From: Rachycentron canadum
Lineage: Eukaryota; Chordata; Actinopteri; Carangiformes; Rachycentridae
Assembly (NCBI GenBank): GCA_038496675.1
Contig: CM076651.1
Span: 17,099,482-17,163,481, forward strand
Length of the DNA stretch: 64,000 bases
Direction: 5' to 3'
Below, piece by piece: positions 1 to 11,182 of the stretch. The translations under genes and the position numbers were made by a program. Each line of letters begins with the position of its first letter. Position 1 is the stretch's first letter. The notes beneath the pieces were generated by a model that saw only the letters and a program-made list of their open reading frames with translations, had not been told where the DNA came from and did not search any database.

Positions 1-843
1 CTGTTCCATTTGCATCCGTATTTGCAATGATTGGACCTCATCTTTGATTCCTTCACACACAGACACGCACATACACACACACACACACACGTAGAAAACT
101 CACTCGTCCAGAATTCCAGCAACACAGCAATGTCAGATGGAAAAATCTGGCTGATTAGTGGAGGTATCAGCTTTTCTGGGCATTGGTCCGAGCAAGCACA
201 CTCATTTGGTCACGCCACCCGATATGGAAATGGAAGAAGCGTAGCCTAGTGCGGTGGCTGCATATTGAACTATTAATTTTCATTTCAACATGACATTAGA
301 GGATATTGAAGTTGCTTCAGTAAGCTCATTAGGAAAAAAAAGGGAACCCCTGATCTCTTTCTCTCTGTCTCTCTCTCATTCTCATATGCCTAATCAGAGA
401 CGAAATATACTGGCCTGCTTTTCATTTCACTGACTCCTTGACTCTTCATTTTTAGGGGTCACATAGTCTAGAAGAATAGACTTAATCATTTGAACACCAT
501 GTTTGAAAGGGCCTAATGTGCTTGAATTAGACTCCACCAGCTTGTTGTAAAATTGTGCCAAACTGTGATTTTTAGATGATGATTTCACACTGTTTTAACG
601 TAGTATTTGACAACTGTAACCCAAGGAAACCATAAAAAAAACCTTTTAAGAGAGCATTTTATGTTGAATGCTAGCATGATGGACTACATAATTCGATGAG
701 ATAAAATGATAAAGTTTACTTTTGTTCAACTTACACATCTCAAATCATCACAGATGCCTGCCACTCATATAATAAAAACAGATTCAATGAAACAGTTTGA
801 CAGTAAAACATGAAGAGTTTGAAACTAGTGTATGTTGAAAGTT

Positions 844-876
<33 letters not shown>

Positions 877-3800
877 TATCGTTAATACAACAAATTTGAA
901 AGACTTGTATTGGAAATAATGTTCATGAATTGGTCATTGAAACTTTTAGGAACTCCTGGTGGTTTCCACCAAAGTCATCGTTTCTTTTTTTATCCTGTTT
1001 TCTTCAGAGAAAGAGCATGCAGACGATTAGCGCACACAGATCCACGCTCTGTGGCGGCGTGCCAGGCTGAACATTTTCCTTTTTAAAGTTCATATTATGG
1101 CTGGCCATTTGGGGTGCAAAGGGCACCTCTCCAAGAGCTACACTCTCCCCGTAGCTCTCATGTTTTCTCTCAGCTTTCCTCCTCCTTCCTTTTGTCTCTT
1201 CAGACACCCAGCTAATGCATATTCATTATCTATGCTTTAGCTCTCTGGCTCCTTGGAAAAAAGGCCACCTTCAGCTCTGCAGAGATCAATTCACATGCCA
1301 CCTCAGAACGGGAGAGGCTCAGCATATTGTTGCACTTTTGAAATGTCTAGTTTTATTGGCCACTGTAATATCTCAGTATTTTTGGGGAGGATTCCTACCT
1401 TCCCTGCATATAGTTGAACATCACATTGCCATGTTATTTCTCTCCTTGTTCATCTCTTTTAGCCGCAGTGCAGATTCTACAACTGACTTTTTGGCTACTT
1501 TTTGGAAGTGCCATTGTTTCAGATCAGTATGCATGTTGCCCGTTAGCCTGAGGGCAATGTTGTATTCCTTCAAGGTAAAATCTTTAGCCTTTGCCTCCCA
1601 ACCTGTCAAAAGGGAATGATCGATCCGTCTTCTCTTCCTTCTCCTCCTTAATGGTCGTTGGAGGACTGACTCAGACCCAGGCTGTATTATTTTTTTTAAG
1701 ATATCCTGTCTGGTTTGAGGCTGGAAGCCTTCAGGGGCTCTCCTCTCCCAGACTCTTATCACAGATAGCCATAACAGTCAGTCTGTTGATAGTCATCAAG
1801 AGACTCCCATAGGAGTCCCATACAACCTCTTTCTCCCCCCTTTCACCATTTACCCCTCTACTCATCTACTGCCTCTGGTCTTAGACAAATAGACAGGAGA
1901 GGGTGGCAACAAAAGTAAGTCTGAGTGAAAGAAGATGTTAAAAGAAAGGAGAGAGTATGAAGGATTAATGAGGATTGATAGAGGAACAGCAGCAGAGACA
2001 CAGGAGGAGTTAATGGAAAGTCTGTTAATATCTCTGTGTTAAGCTGGTTCCCTGCCAAAACAGGGGAAGTGTTATGAGAGATGATGTCATCTGAGGTGTA
2101 AATATGATCATATCTAACAAGGCCTCTTCCAATACATTACAACTCAGCCCTTCTTGGGAGAAAAATAAATTAGATTAGGTGTTAAATGTGGTTATTACAG
2201 TGATTAGTTTAACTGTGCTTCCATTTAAAAATAAATTTGAGTAAGTTGGTGATGTTAACATTTTCCTCACTAAATGCTTCTAATAGTTAAACAGCCTTGT
2301 TTTCTTCTTGATGACTTAATTTTAAGTTGATTGAATTATCTTGTTATAGTTTGTACTTCACATGTACTGCAGCCCTCTAATCCTTAGAAATACAAAATCC
2401 CCAAAATTACAGTTACAAGGTTTTCACCCATCAACAATGATATATGCCATCTGCAGTAGTACTCTGGAGTCCAAAACAGTTTAACTACATTGACTGCATT
2501 TTTGTGGATTTTTTACTAAGACTGGCAATAACTCATTATGTTGGCTTTGCAAGCGCCGCGGTCTACCAACGAAGCCAAACAGCTCTAACAATCTCACGGC
2601 GAACACTGTAGTGATTTCTGGATATCTCAGTGGAGGTGTAGATTGGTGGAATAATAGAAAGAGCGAGTGAAAGAGCAGGAGCAAGGGGAAGAAGAGAAAG
2701 GAAGGCAGAGAGGAAGCCTACTATTGTCTGTCCCGGGGCGTTGGGGACTGGAAGAGGTGTTAACTCATACTCATTTCAGCGAGACGGACAGCTCAATCTA
2801 AGAGCTGCTTTGCTGCAGGCCATGGCCATTCTCTTCTGTCTCAGACTCCCTCTCTGGGCCAGCACCAAGTCATCCATTTAAAAACCATTACGCTCCCCCT
2901 TTAGCACAACATGATAGAACGCCAGGACCCCAGGTCTACTGTATGTGTGTGTGTGTGTCTCTCTGGTTGTGTGTGTATAGGGCTGCCGGTCCCCCAGGAT
3001 AGGAAGGCCTGAACAAGCAGTGTGAGGAGAGGCCCTCAGAGAGTCCAGTGTGGGGATCTACTGTCAGAATGACAGCTGCTATTATCTGCTTGGTAGATTG
3101 GCCTAACTCGCCTATTGATAGAGACATGTCACTGTACAATGACTGGAGGTATTGTGCTCCTCACTGACTGGCATCCAGTGGATTCACTGGTCTAACTCCC
3201 CTCCATGTTTAGATGGCAGAGGAGAGGGCATCACATCTGTAGATGTGTTTAGCAGTGGTTCATGTCCTTTTACTGTCAAACATCCTTTCTTGAAGAAGTA
3301 AGTTCGCATAAAGAAAACCACAACTCTTTGATCTGTAAAATGACAAACAAGGAAAATCAAATTTGTGTTTGTTTTCTGAACATTCGTGAAACAAGCAAAC
3401 AGTATGGCCAAGCCTTTCTGATGCGATATTAATGGTGTTTACTCTTCCGTCTCCTTAGCCTGTGACCACTGGGTGTGTCTTTGCACCTCTGAATCATGGG
3501 TTTTGAAACTCCTCCAGCACCTATTAGCTTTGTCTTTTCTCTCAAGCTGAAAGTGGTGCACTCTCTTACTAACTTCTAGCATGAAAGTCAACGGACATCA
3601 GGTGATGCAGCAAAATCTCTAAAGTGTGAGAAGATAGAGTCACTTGCTTGTCAGTTTTGGACGATTTACTGGCTGCTAACCTTATAACCGCCTCTTGGTG
3701 TTCTAGCATTGTCAACTTATAAAATGTAAACCGTACACAGCTCAATACCTTCAGGGTATCCTCTATTCTCAGGCATGATAAGGGGGATATAACAAGGACA

Positions 3801-5057
3801 AAGTGTGCATTTTGATTTTAGGGATGTGCATTGATGTAGGCCCTTTGGACAAGGTTAACACAAATGCTTTCACACACAAAACCCTGTATCATAGAGTCCA
3901 TGTCAGCCCTGCAGCCATATTTGTCTGTTTGCAGCAGTGGACCTTGGGATGACTTTGTTGCCTGGCAAACTTCTGTCTCTCTGTCCCTCATTCTCTCTCT
4001 GTTTACTCTTTGTGGGGTGATTTTCCATATCAGCATCATTCATTCAGTGATGTGTGGAAAGAGGTGAAAAATATGCAAGCTCTTCTGTTTACCCTGTTAT
4101 TGACTTAGTGATATGTTAAGACGTCTGGCGGGCACTCTTATGTCGCCAAGGTCCTAAGCGACAGATACACATCCGGTCATGCCATCATGGCATCTCTCTC
4201 ACCTTCTGTTAGCCCCTAAATCTCCAGTTTGACAGCTCGCTTTTTATGCTGACACTGTACTCCTTTTGTTCTTGACCTAATCGCTGAGCTAAACTAACGT
4301 TCTTGTCTCGGAGAAGAAGTTCTGGCGCACCCTGACACTTATCTGTCCTGACCCACCTCTCGCCTCCTAAAGTGTTTGCTCGCCTTTTGTGTTTTGTCTA
4401 AGGAGGGCGAATGGCCAAGCACTTATGCTGCAAGATATCCCAATAGGGCATTCAGGGCGCAGCTTGCAACTTGTCTCATCTATTTGCCTTTCACAGAAAG
4501 GTGTTCTTTATCTTGATTTTCGGCCCTTAAGGTGACTGGTACCGACCTGATAAGGTAGAAACTCCCTGGAACTGCCAAAAGACAGTAGTCACAGCAAATA
4601 AACGGATAATATGAGACAGAGAGGGAGTGAGATAATGATATAAAGAGTCGTTTTCTGCTTGATTTGACTAATTTGCTTTCCAGTGTTCTCACAGTGCCAG
4701 TCATGTTCTGGTGTTTCAATTATGAGTGCTGGTTAAGGTCAGAGAAAGTATGCATTCACTAACCATAACAGTCCATGAATCCATTTGTTCATAATCCATT
4801 TTAGCCACTCAGACTTAACATTACTTGTAGTTAACTTTAACCCCCTACTGTGCAGACTATTGTATAGCATAAGTGAAGCTTTTCACGTAAATGGGGTCAT
4901 TATCATGTCTTTTAGTAATCAAATCAGGACCATGGTCTGATGAGCATGGCCTTGAGCTGAGAGTACTTCTCCCTGAGGCCACTTAACATGACAAACAGCA
5001 GGCCTTATTAGCTATACATTCTCAGACCTAGTTTCCTTGGAAAAAATAGCAGTATAT
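1..5057. other. Non-coding DNA, no gene seen
   Basis: Open frames are short and unlike proteins. The stretch holds a short (CA)n tract near 71-92, an A17/(TA)n tract at 844-879 and a broken (TG)n near 2943-2976. The part from about 1000 to 1230 is more complex and ends with a POU-like word (TAATGCATATTCAT, 1213-1226); it may be a small regulatory element. Confidence 0.5.
844..879. repeat. Poly(A) followed by (TA)n
   Basis: An A17 run (844-860) passes directly into about nine TA units. An A-run with an AT repeat may be the tail of a retroposed element, but no element body is recognisable upstream. Confidence 0.85.
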
Positions 5058-5280
5058 TAAAGGGTCAATTCACCTGAATCACTCACCCCAACATGAAGAA
5101 AATCCAAAATAAAAAGTAATGTAATTATGTCGTGATTTTTGAGGTATAAATCACCGAGACTGCTGAGTGCCACCCCTATACAACGGAGATGGATAGTGAA
5201 TAAATTGTGAATAAAAAGTCTTGTTGCAAATTAACGTTAAGTTTTAAGAAAATCCAATCGTGGGTCTTTTAATTTAACCT
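5058..5280 (+). mobile_element. Relic of a non-autonomous DNA transposon (hAT-like)
   Basis: The block opens with TTAAAGGGTCAATTCACC followed by an A-rich 'accccaacatgaa' segment, a form recalled from common fish MITE-type repeats. A later part (GACTGCTGAGTGCCACCCCTA) also resembles the inner part of such elements. I could not find the matching inverted end, so the right boundary is a guess and the copy is probably truncated. No coding capacity. Confidence 0.4.
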
Positions 5281-5814
5281 GTCTCACTTGTTATCAACTA
5301 CCAATGAAATATGAACTGTGCTTTTACAATTTTGCGCAGACAATCCACTAATTTGATTTTATATTTAACCGACAAGATCCACAATATGTAATGCTTCACT
5401 GAAGTAAGCAATTACATCCTTCAGTTCACATGTACAAAGTATCTTAGTTTTTCATCTGTGCTGTGATTAAAATCTTAAACTTAACTTTCTGAGCGTTTGA
5501 AAATTGTGAATTTATATATATTTACACCTAACTGCATATTTTAATGATCTGATATATGAAATTGTGTTTTAACATAAGGAGTTACTTTGGCACATGTGCG
5601 TATAGTACCACATTGTAATGAAAGGGATATCAAACCTGTGGTTTCTAATAACAGTATTGACCAACAGTGTGTGGTTTTCTGTCATCATTATTCGACTTTG
5701 ACAGAAACCCCAAGTTTACACACAGAGCAAAAACACCAGAGAGAGAGCGTAACACCACAAGTCCTGGGCCTGGGTGTTGTAATATCTTCCATTCACGTTC
5801 ATTTTATGTAGGTT
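5281..5814. other. AT-rich non-coding DNA
   Basis: I see no exon, repeat array or strong motif cluster here. Confidence 0.4.
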
Positions 5815-6165
5815 TTAAACATGCCATTAGCCAATTTAATCCAATTTTCCCAGCTTTCAGAGCACTCCAGTGGAACAGATTCCATCTAATATTAAACATA
5901 TGGTCGCTGTTGCCCCTAGAAACACCACCGCAGCACTGGGCTTTTTTAAGAAGCTGTTAAAGACAAGCCTCCTGTGTCCCAGCGCAAACCATTGTCAATT
6001 ACCTTCAGTGAACACGGTAATTGATAACGAGGAAGCAAGGCAGCAAATTAAATGTCAGGTTTGATTAGGAGCCTGATGCCTTATCATTTGTTCATAACTC
6101 GTTAGCAACATCTGTTAATTAGTTAATAAATTAATCTGCAGGGCTCAGATGAAAGGTGCATGGGC
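5815..6165. other. Conserved-element-like block with homeodomain words
   Basis: This stretch is free of simple repeats and dense in TAAT/ATTA words: CCATTAGCCAATTTAATCC near 5822, an inverted repeat CAATTACC...GGTAATTG at 5996-6023, and TTAGTTAATAAATTAATC near 6119. Such composition is typical of vertebrate developmental enhancers, but conservation is inferred. Confidence 0.35.
5996..6023. promoter_or_regulatory. Inverted repeat of homeodomain half sites
   Basis: CAATTACC (5996-6003) and GGTAATTG (6016-6023) are perfect reverse complements around a 12-base spacer. Weaker complementarity continues outside the arms (TTGT against ATAA). Both arms carry the TAATTG/CAATTA homeodomain core, so the element could bind two factors or fold as a short hairpin. 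Confidence 0.4.
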
Positions 6166-9100
6166 TCCAGAGGAAGTACATGGGGCAAAGTCATCCATCT
6201 TTGAAGAGAGTGGAACTCAACAAATATTGTCCCTGGGATTTGGGCTGTTATTACTTGGTCATTGGTTTCAGACCTCAGCCACTCCAGCCAAGCATTCTCA
6301 ATGGGACCTCTTGTTTGCCTGAATAACCCCCCCACCGTCTCCTCACGCATCTCCACCACAATGCTGTCCTTTATTGCTTGAGGTTTCTCTTTGCAGACGC
6401 GCTTTAAACATTAATTTAAGAACCCTCACATTGACCCATCAGTCCTCTGTGGCAAAGCACAGGTAACTCCTGTCCAATCCTCCTCTCCCCCTCTCTTTCA
6501 CTGTGTATCCAGTGAAACCCCATCGTTCATCATTGCTCTGATGAATGGTCCCATCAGTGAGGGCCTCAGGGCAGGAGCAGACAGTGATACTGGTCTTTGC
6601 CACAGAGGAAGATGATGACATTTGTCAAAGGCAGTTACTGCTCGTGATTAGATTGATGCTATTATGTAGAAATACCCTTTTCCACCTTCCCTAGTCTTGC
6701 TGCGAGGGTGATATTTATAAATTAGTCGTGAAACAAAGCTCATCTTACCTCAGCCATGACTTTTTTCTGTTACACTTTATGTGAAATATCTGTGTGAGTG
6801 TTATTTGAGCCTTCTAATGCAAAACCTTTGTTAGTCACAGATCACTCACTCTTTCTTCCATTTTCACTCACTTTCCTTTCTCCCTCACATTAAATCTCAA
6901 TCCCCTGTGCCGCTTAACATTTCTGTGCCTCAAGCAGGAGGTGGTGACCTATTAATCAGGTTCCCGTGGCTGTTGTGATTGCCATTTTCCATAATCAGAT
7001 ACACAACGTGGCCCAAAAGAATTGGCTGTAGAAATATCTAACTCCTTGCAGTTTTTGTGCTGTAATGTAGACCTCAATTCATTAGAAGCAAGCCCAGAAA
7101 GAAACTGAAGCACAAGGCTGTGCCTTTTAATTACTTTTTATTAGGTGCAAGGATTAACGTTTCGACACAGTGTGTGTCTGTCAGAGTCAGGCATGGTTCA
7201 AGCAGACAATATGAAGGGCCCTAAGCATATGATTGTTCTATAAGGAGTGGTGTTCACTAACCAATCATCCTACATTTAGAATAGAGTTATAGTATATATA
7301 GTATAGAAGTATAAAAGTTCAGGTGACCTTTCTATTCTCTGCTTTGTTGAACACACAGACATGTACAGACATATGAACTGTACATTACCGCTTGCACATA
7401 CATCCATACAAACATAAAAAGACGCAGGCAGGGAAAAGACATTCTCCCATGTTATTTTTTCCTCCACTCGGTCATTTAGAATAACAGGGTAGAGTGAGAA
7501 GCTGAGCACGATGACGACATTAGATGTAAAAACAGTGTTGAATTGTTGAAGTGTTGAACACACCAGGATGTCTTTACTTTGGAAAGTTTCCGGAATCGCT
7601 CGAGTGATTTTCGCTCATTTTCTCCACCTCTGTCATTGGGAGCAAGACCTGGCGTCTCGTCTGCATGAGACAACAAGGAGGTTTTGACAGAGTCAAGATT
7701 CGTAGAGGTGTGCATGTTTGTATTTGCGTGTGTGAATGTTTGCCTGTGTTTCTATCTATGTGCAAACAGACACACGTGTACACATTTTTGGTAATTAATC
7801 ATCTCAGGCATTGGTCCACCCTCCATGCAATCCTAAATCTGACAGATTTCCCAACTAAAACAGGATCACACCAGGGGTTTGGTGTAATATCTTAATTTAG
7901 AAGTGCTTGTGTCAAGATGACAAATAACAGTGAAAACTGATGTTTCCCAGACATTTCATTTCTGACATATCATTGCCTCTTTCAATTTGTTTGCATTATT
8001 TTCCACACTAGTCACTGTGACAGTGCCCTTTGATGTTTAATGACTGTGTAGTGCGTTGGTATGGTTTTGTACAGAGAGGTATTGTATGCATTAGAACTGC
8101 TTTAAAAGAAGAATTTTATTGTTCATAGATATAATAGGATCATTGCAACCTTTAGTAATAGTCTTTTCCTAGTACAATTCCAGACACCATGTAAAATGAC
8201 ATAACATTAAGCAAGTGGATGTTTTCTAATTTTCCAATCCAGCTGTCAACAAGGCTTTTACTCCCATGCAGAGTGAGAGTGAAAGTGACTCTGAAGACAT
8301 GACATAGTATAGGTGACTCAAAATCTTTACAGCTAGAAATACTGCTTCATCACTACTGAACCCTGAAGACAGGTTGATATGCAGTCACTGTCAACTAATA
8401 CAAGACAGACAGCTATGTGAAATTTAAGGGGCTCCTACAATGACTTTCAGTTTACTTGGGGAAAAAAAAACAAGTCAAACTAAAGCCAGGTTTTGTCAAA
8501 GATGGGTGGATAAATGCAGAAACAAACAAAACATTTCAAAATCATTCTAGCCCTCGCTTAACTTTCAACATGGGGAACAGCATGTTAGTTTGAATGTTCA
8601 GACAGAAAGGGAAAGGGAGAGAGGCTGACCATTTAATTTCCCTAATGGTCAGAGCAGTGCAGTACAAGCCTCTCACTCTGTCCTCTATAATGTCATATGA
8701 TTCTGCTCTGTGTCACTCTTTCTGGAGAGGAGGTGAGCTGATGTCTGTGCAGCTGGTACGCAGCGGTACCCAGCATGCCACCTGGTACCACTAAAGAGTG
8801 GAAAAAACACCTCCTGAAAAATGAGACTCTGAGACTCTTTTGATTTGAGCCATGTGCTACAGACAATTTTGCTAAACAGCAGCTCATATAGATCATATAT
8901 CTTGTGGAGAGTGAGTAACTCTGTACATATACAATCTTAGAATAACATCAGAATTACAATTCTATCTATAAGTATTATTTGTGAAATCTGTGTCATCTAT
9001 ATTCTCTTTTTTTCTTACCACATCTGCACTGTGAGTCATTATTTAATTGTAGATATCAAATACTGAAAACCCTTGATGACAAAAGTGTTTGTCACATAGT

Positions 9101-10498
9101 TTGCTGTTACTTTATTGAACCTCAGTGTTTCTGGTGACAAACCTGCTCCCCTCTGCTGGCCAACAGCTCACAATACCACTTTCTAGACTAGACTAGAAGT
9201 GCCTTTAACTAACTGTTTAACTGATGTTGTTGCGCAAGGGAAGGGGAGAGAGGGGCATGCACTTGGGTACGACTGTAGAAAAGCATACGAGTGCAAAAAG
9301 CCTCAGAAGAATGGTGCCTACCAAATTGCTCAAGTAGAATAAGTCAGTACATACACACACACACATTCACATGACAGATCACCACAGGGCCCACTGAGGA
9401 TCCAAAAGAGTGTCTTGTGTTCAACAGTACATTTATACGCAAACATGTTTATTTCCTGTTGCAATGTTTACAGATGGCACTGACTGTGGTCTCTTTGCAA
9501 GCCAATGTCAAGTGCTGATCTCTGCGGCATCATATGGTTTAGGACAAAATACTCAACATGTGCTTTAATTATGCCCAGATGAAACCCAGACCCAAATCTT
9601 TTCTTTTGTAATTCATTGATTTTTCAACCGCCTCTCTCAACCTTATGTGGCCTCCCTCTCTATTTCTCATCGCTTTCCTTTCTTTTTGCTCCCTCCTCCT
9701 CTTTTCCTGGCCTCCGGGGTCCCAGTGCTTCTAATTCGGCCTTATCAGTGAAGTAATTTAGCTGCCACAGCTTGGGTTTCTGTCGCACGGCAAGCGGCCC
9801 CATTGTCCTGCCCTGCTGTTGCTGAGATAAACCCTCAGATTGAACAAAGTCCGTGCTGACCTTTGCAAACTCCCAAATCTCACTCTGTACACCCCACCAA
9901 CAGAGATTCTCTCTGCCTCAAGCTCTTTTCTTAGGGTGGGGAGGCTTTGGGGCACATCAAGTAGGAGGGAGAAGGCGCATGAGTGCGTGTGCATTTGTAT
10001 GTGTGTGAAAGAGTGAGAGTGTGTGGGGTCAGGGTGGATTGAGTGAGCGTGAGATGGACAGCAGAGAGGGATTAAGATGGCTGACTGAGCCTGTCTATAT
10101 TTCCAATGGCACTTCGCTCTAAGAGGGAGGCAGAGGGAGAAAAAGTGCACTGCAAGCAAAGCATTCAAGTGTGCATTTTTCTGTCTCCTTCAGACTGCTA
10201 GAGGCAGCTTTTGTGAACCACATTCTCTGACCTTCCTGCCTTCCACCATTCAACAAGAAATATGATTTCTTTGACGTACAAGAGACAGTTGGTGTCTTAG
10301 TTCCTTGTGCTTGCTGCTGATGTCCTGGACACGATTCATTGAGCGAATCCTGACAAAAGCACTGTTGAACTCCTCATCTCTCCATTGTTATCTATCATGT
10401 CCTTCATTTCTTGGCAGAAGGCCCGAGAGGAGTCCGTCGGGTTTGTTGCTTTGACACAGTGAAACGGCTAAAGAGGAACAGTTGAAGCCAAGTGGCTG

Positions 10499-10830
10499 AG
10501 GAGGGGTGGATGGGGTGGGGGGGTTGATGCTGTGCTGGGGAGGTTTTGGGGCACAATGCAGCAGGAGTACCCTCTCCATTGTGAGCCACTGTCATCCTTC
10601 AGAAGCCACTCGACTAGCTCTCCATGCCACAAATCCTCTCTGGTCTCTATTCTAGCCGTCTGTCGGTCAGGCAGGGAACCTCATCAAAAGGTCTTGGAGT
10701 TAGGGATTGAGACAGAATGGGTGGAGGATGGCAGGGTGGAATAGAGGAGGGGGGTGGGGGGAGTGTTGTTAGTGTAGAGTTGAGGTGGTGGTGTGTTTGA
10801 GTGGGGTGATGGGTGGGGATGTGGCGAGGT
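10499..10830 (+). other. G-run cluster with quadruplex potential
   Basis: Three groups of closely spaced G runs occur on the + strand: near 10501-10555 (GGGG, GGGG, GGGGGGG, then GGGG and GGGG), near 10747-10761 (two runs of six), and near 10802-10818 (GGGG, GGG, GGGG). They meet the usual rule of four short-looped G runs when taken as groups. No promoter or CpG-rich region accompanies them. Confidence 0.45.
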
Positions 10831-11114
10831 ACAGAGACAACACAGGGCCCTAAATGCAGGTGTGGGATTCAGTGACGGAGGATTGGAGACAAGCTGTGCT
10901 CTATCCGTTGGTCAGGGTGGCCCTGTGTTCATCCCGCCCTCCATCCATCCCTCTTCCTTTCCACCTCCCCCACCCGCCACCACCTGCCTACAAGCCACCA
11001 CCAGTGTTCCCAGGGAGATGAGCGCCACGGAGAAGAAGGCCCACAAGGGATTAACTTTTCACATGGCTGGGAGTCCTCGTCTCAAAAGACCTGACAACCC
11101 CAGACGGCTTGATT

Positions 11115-11182
11115 AAAAAAGAAAAGAAGAGAAGAGAAGAGGAAAGGAGGGAGGGAGGGCACAGGAGGAGGAGAAGAGGGGG
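11115..11182 (+). repeat. Polypurine tract
   Basis: Almost unbroken A/G sequence, first AAAAGAAGAG-like, then GGGAGGGAGGG, then GGAGGAGG. Only 11160 and 11162 interrupt it with C. Part of it is mirror-like, so triplex (H-DNA) formation is possible. Confidence 0.6.

Noticed and set aside
1421..1762. Overlapping 113- and 134-codon frames on both strands near 1.2-1.8 kb
   Set aside because: Both strands are open over the same DNA, there is no domain, and splice signals do not define an exon.
10793..11116. 107-codon + strand frame with a Pro-rich part and MSATEKKAHKG segment
   Set aside because: The composition follows the G- and C-rich DNA; no acceptor/donor pair frames it and no family is recognised.
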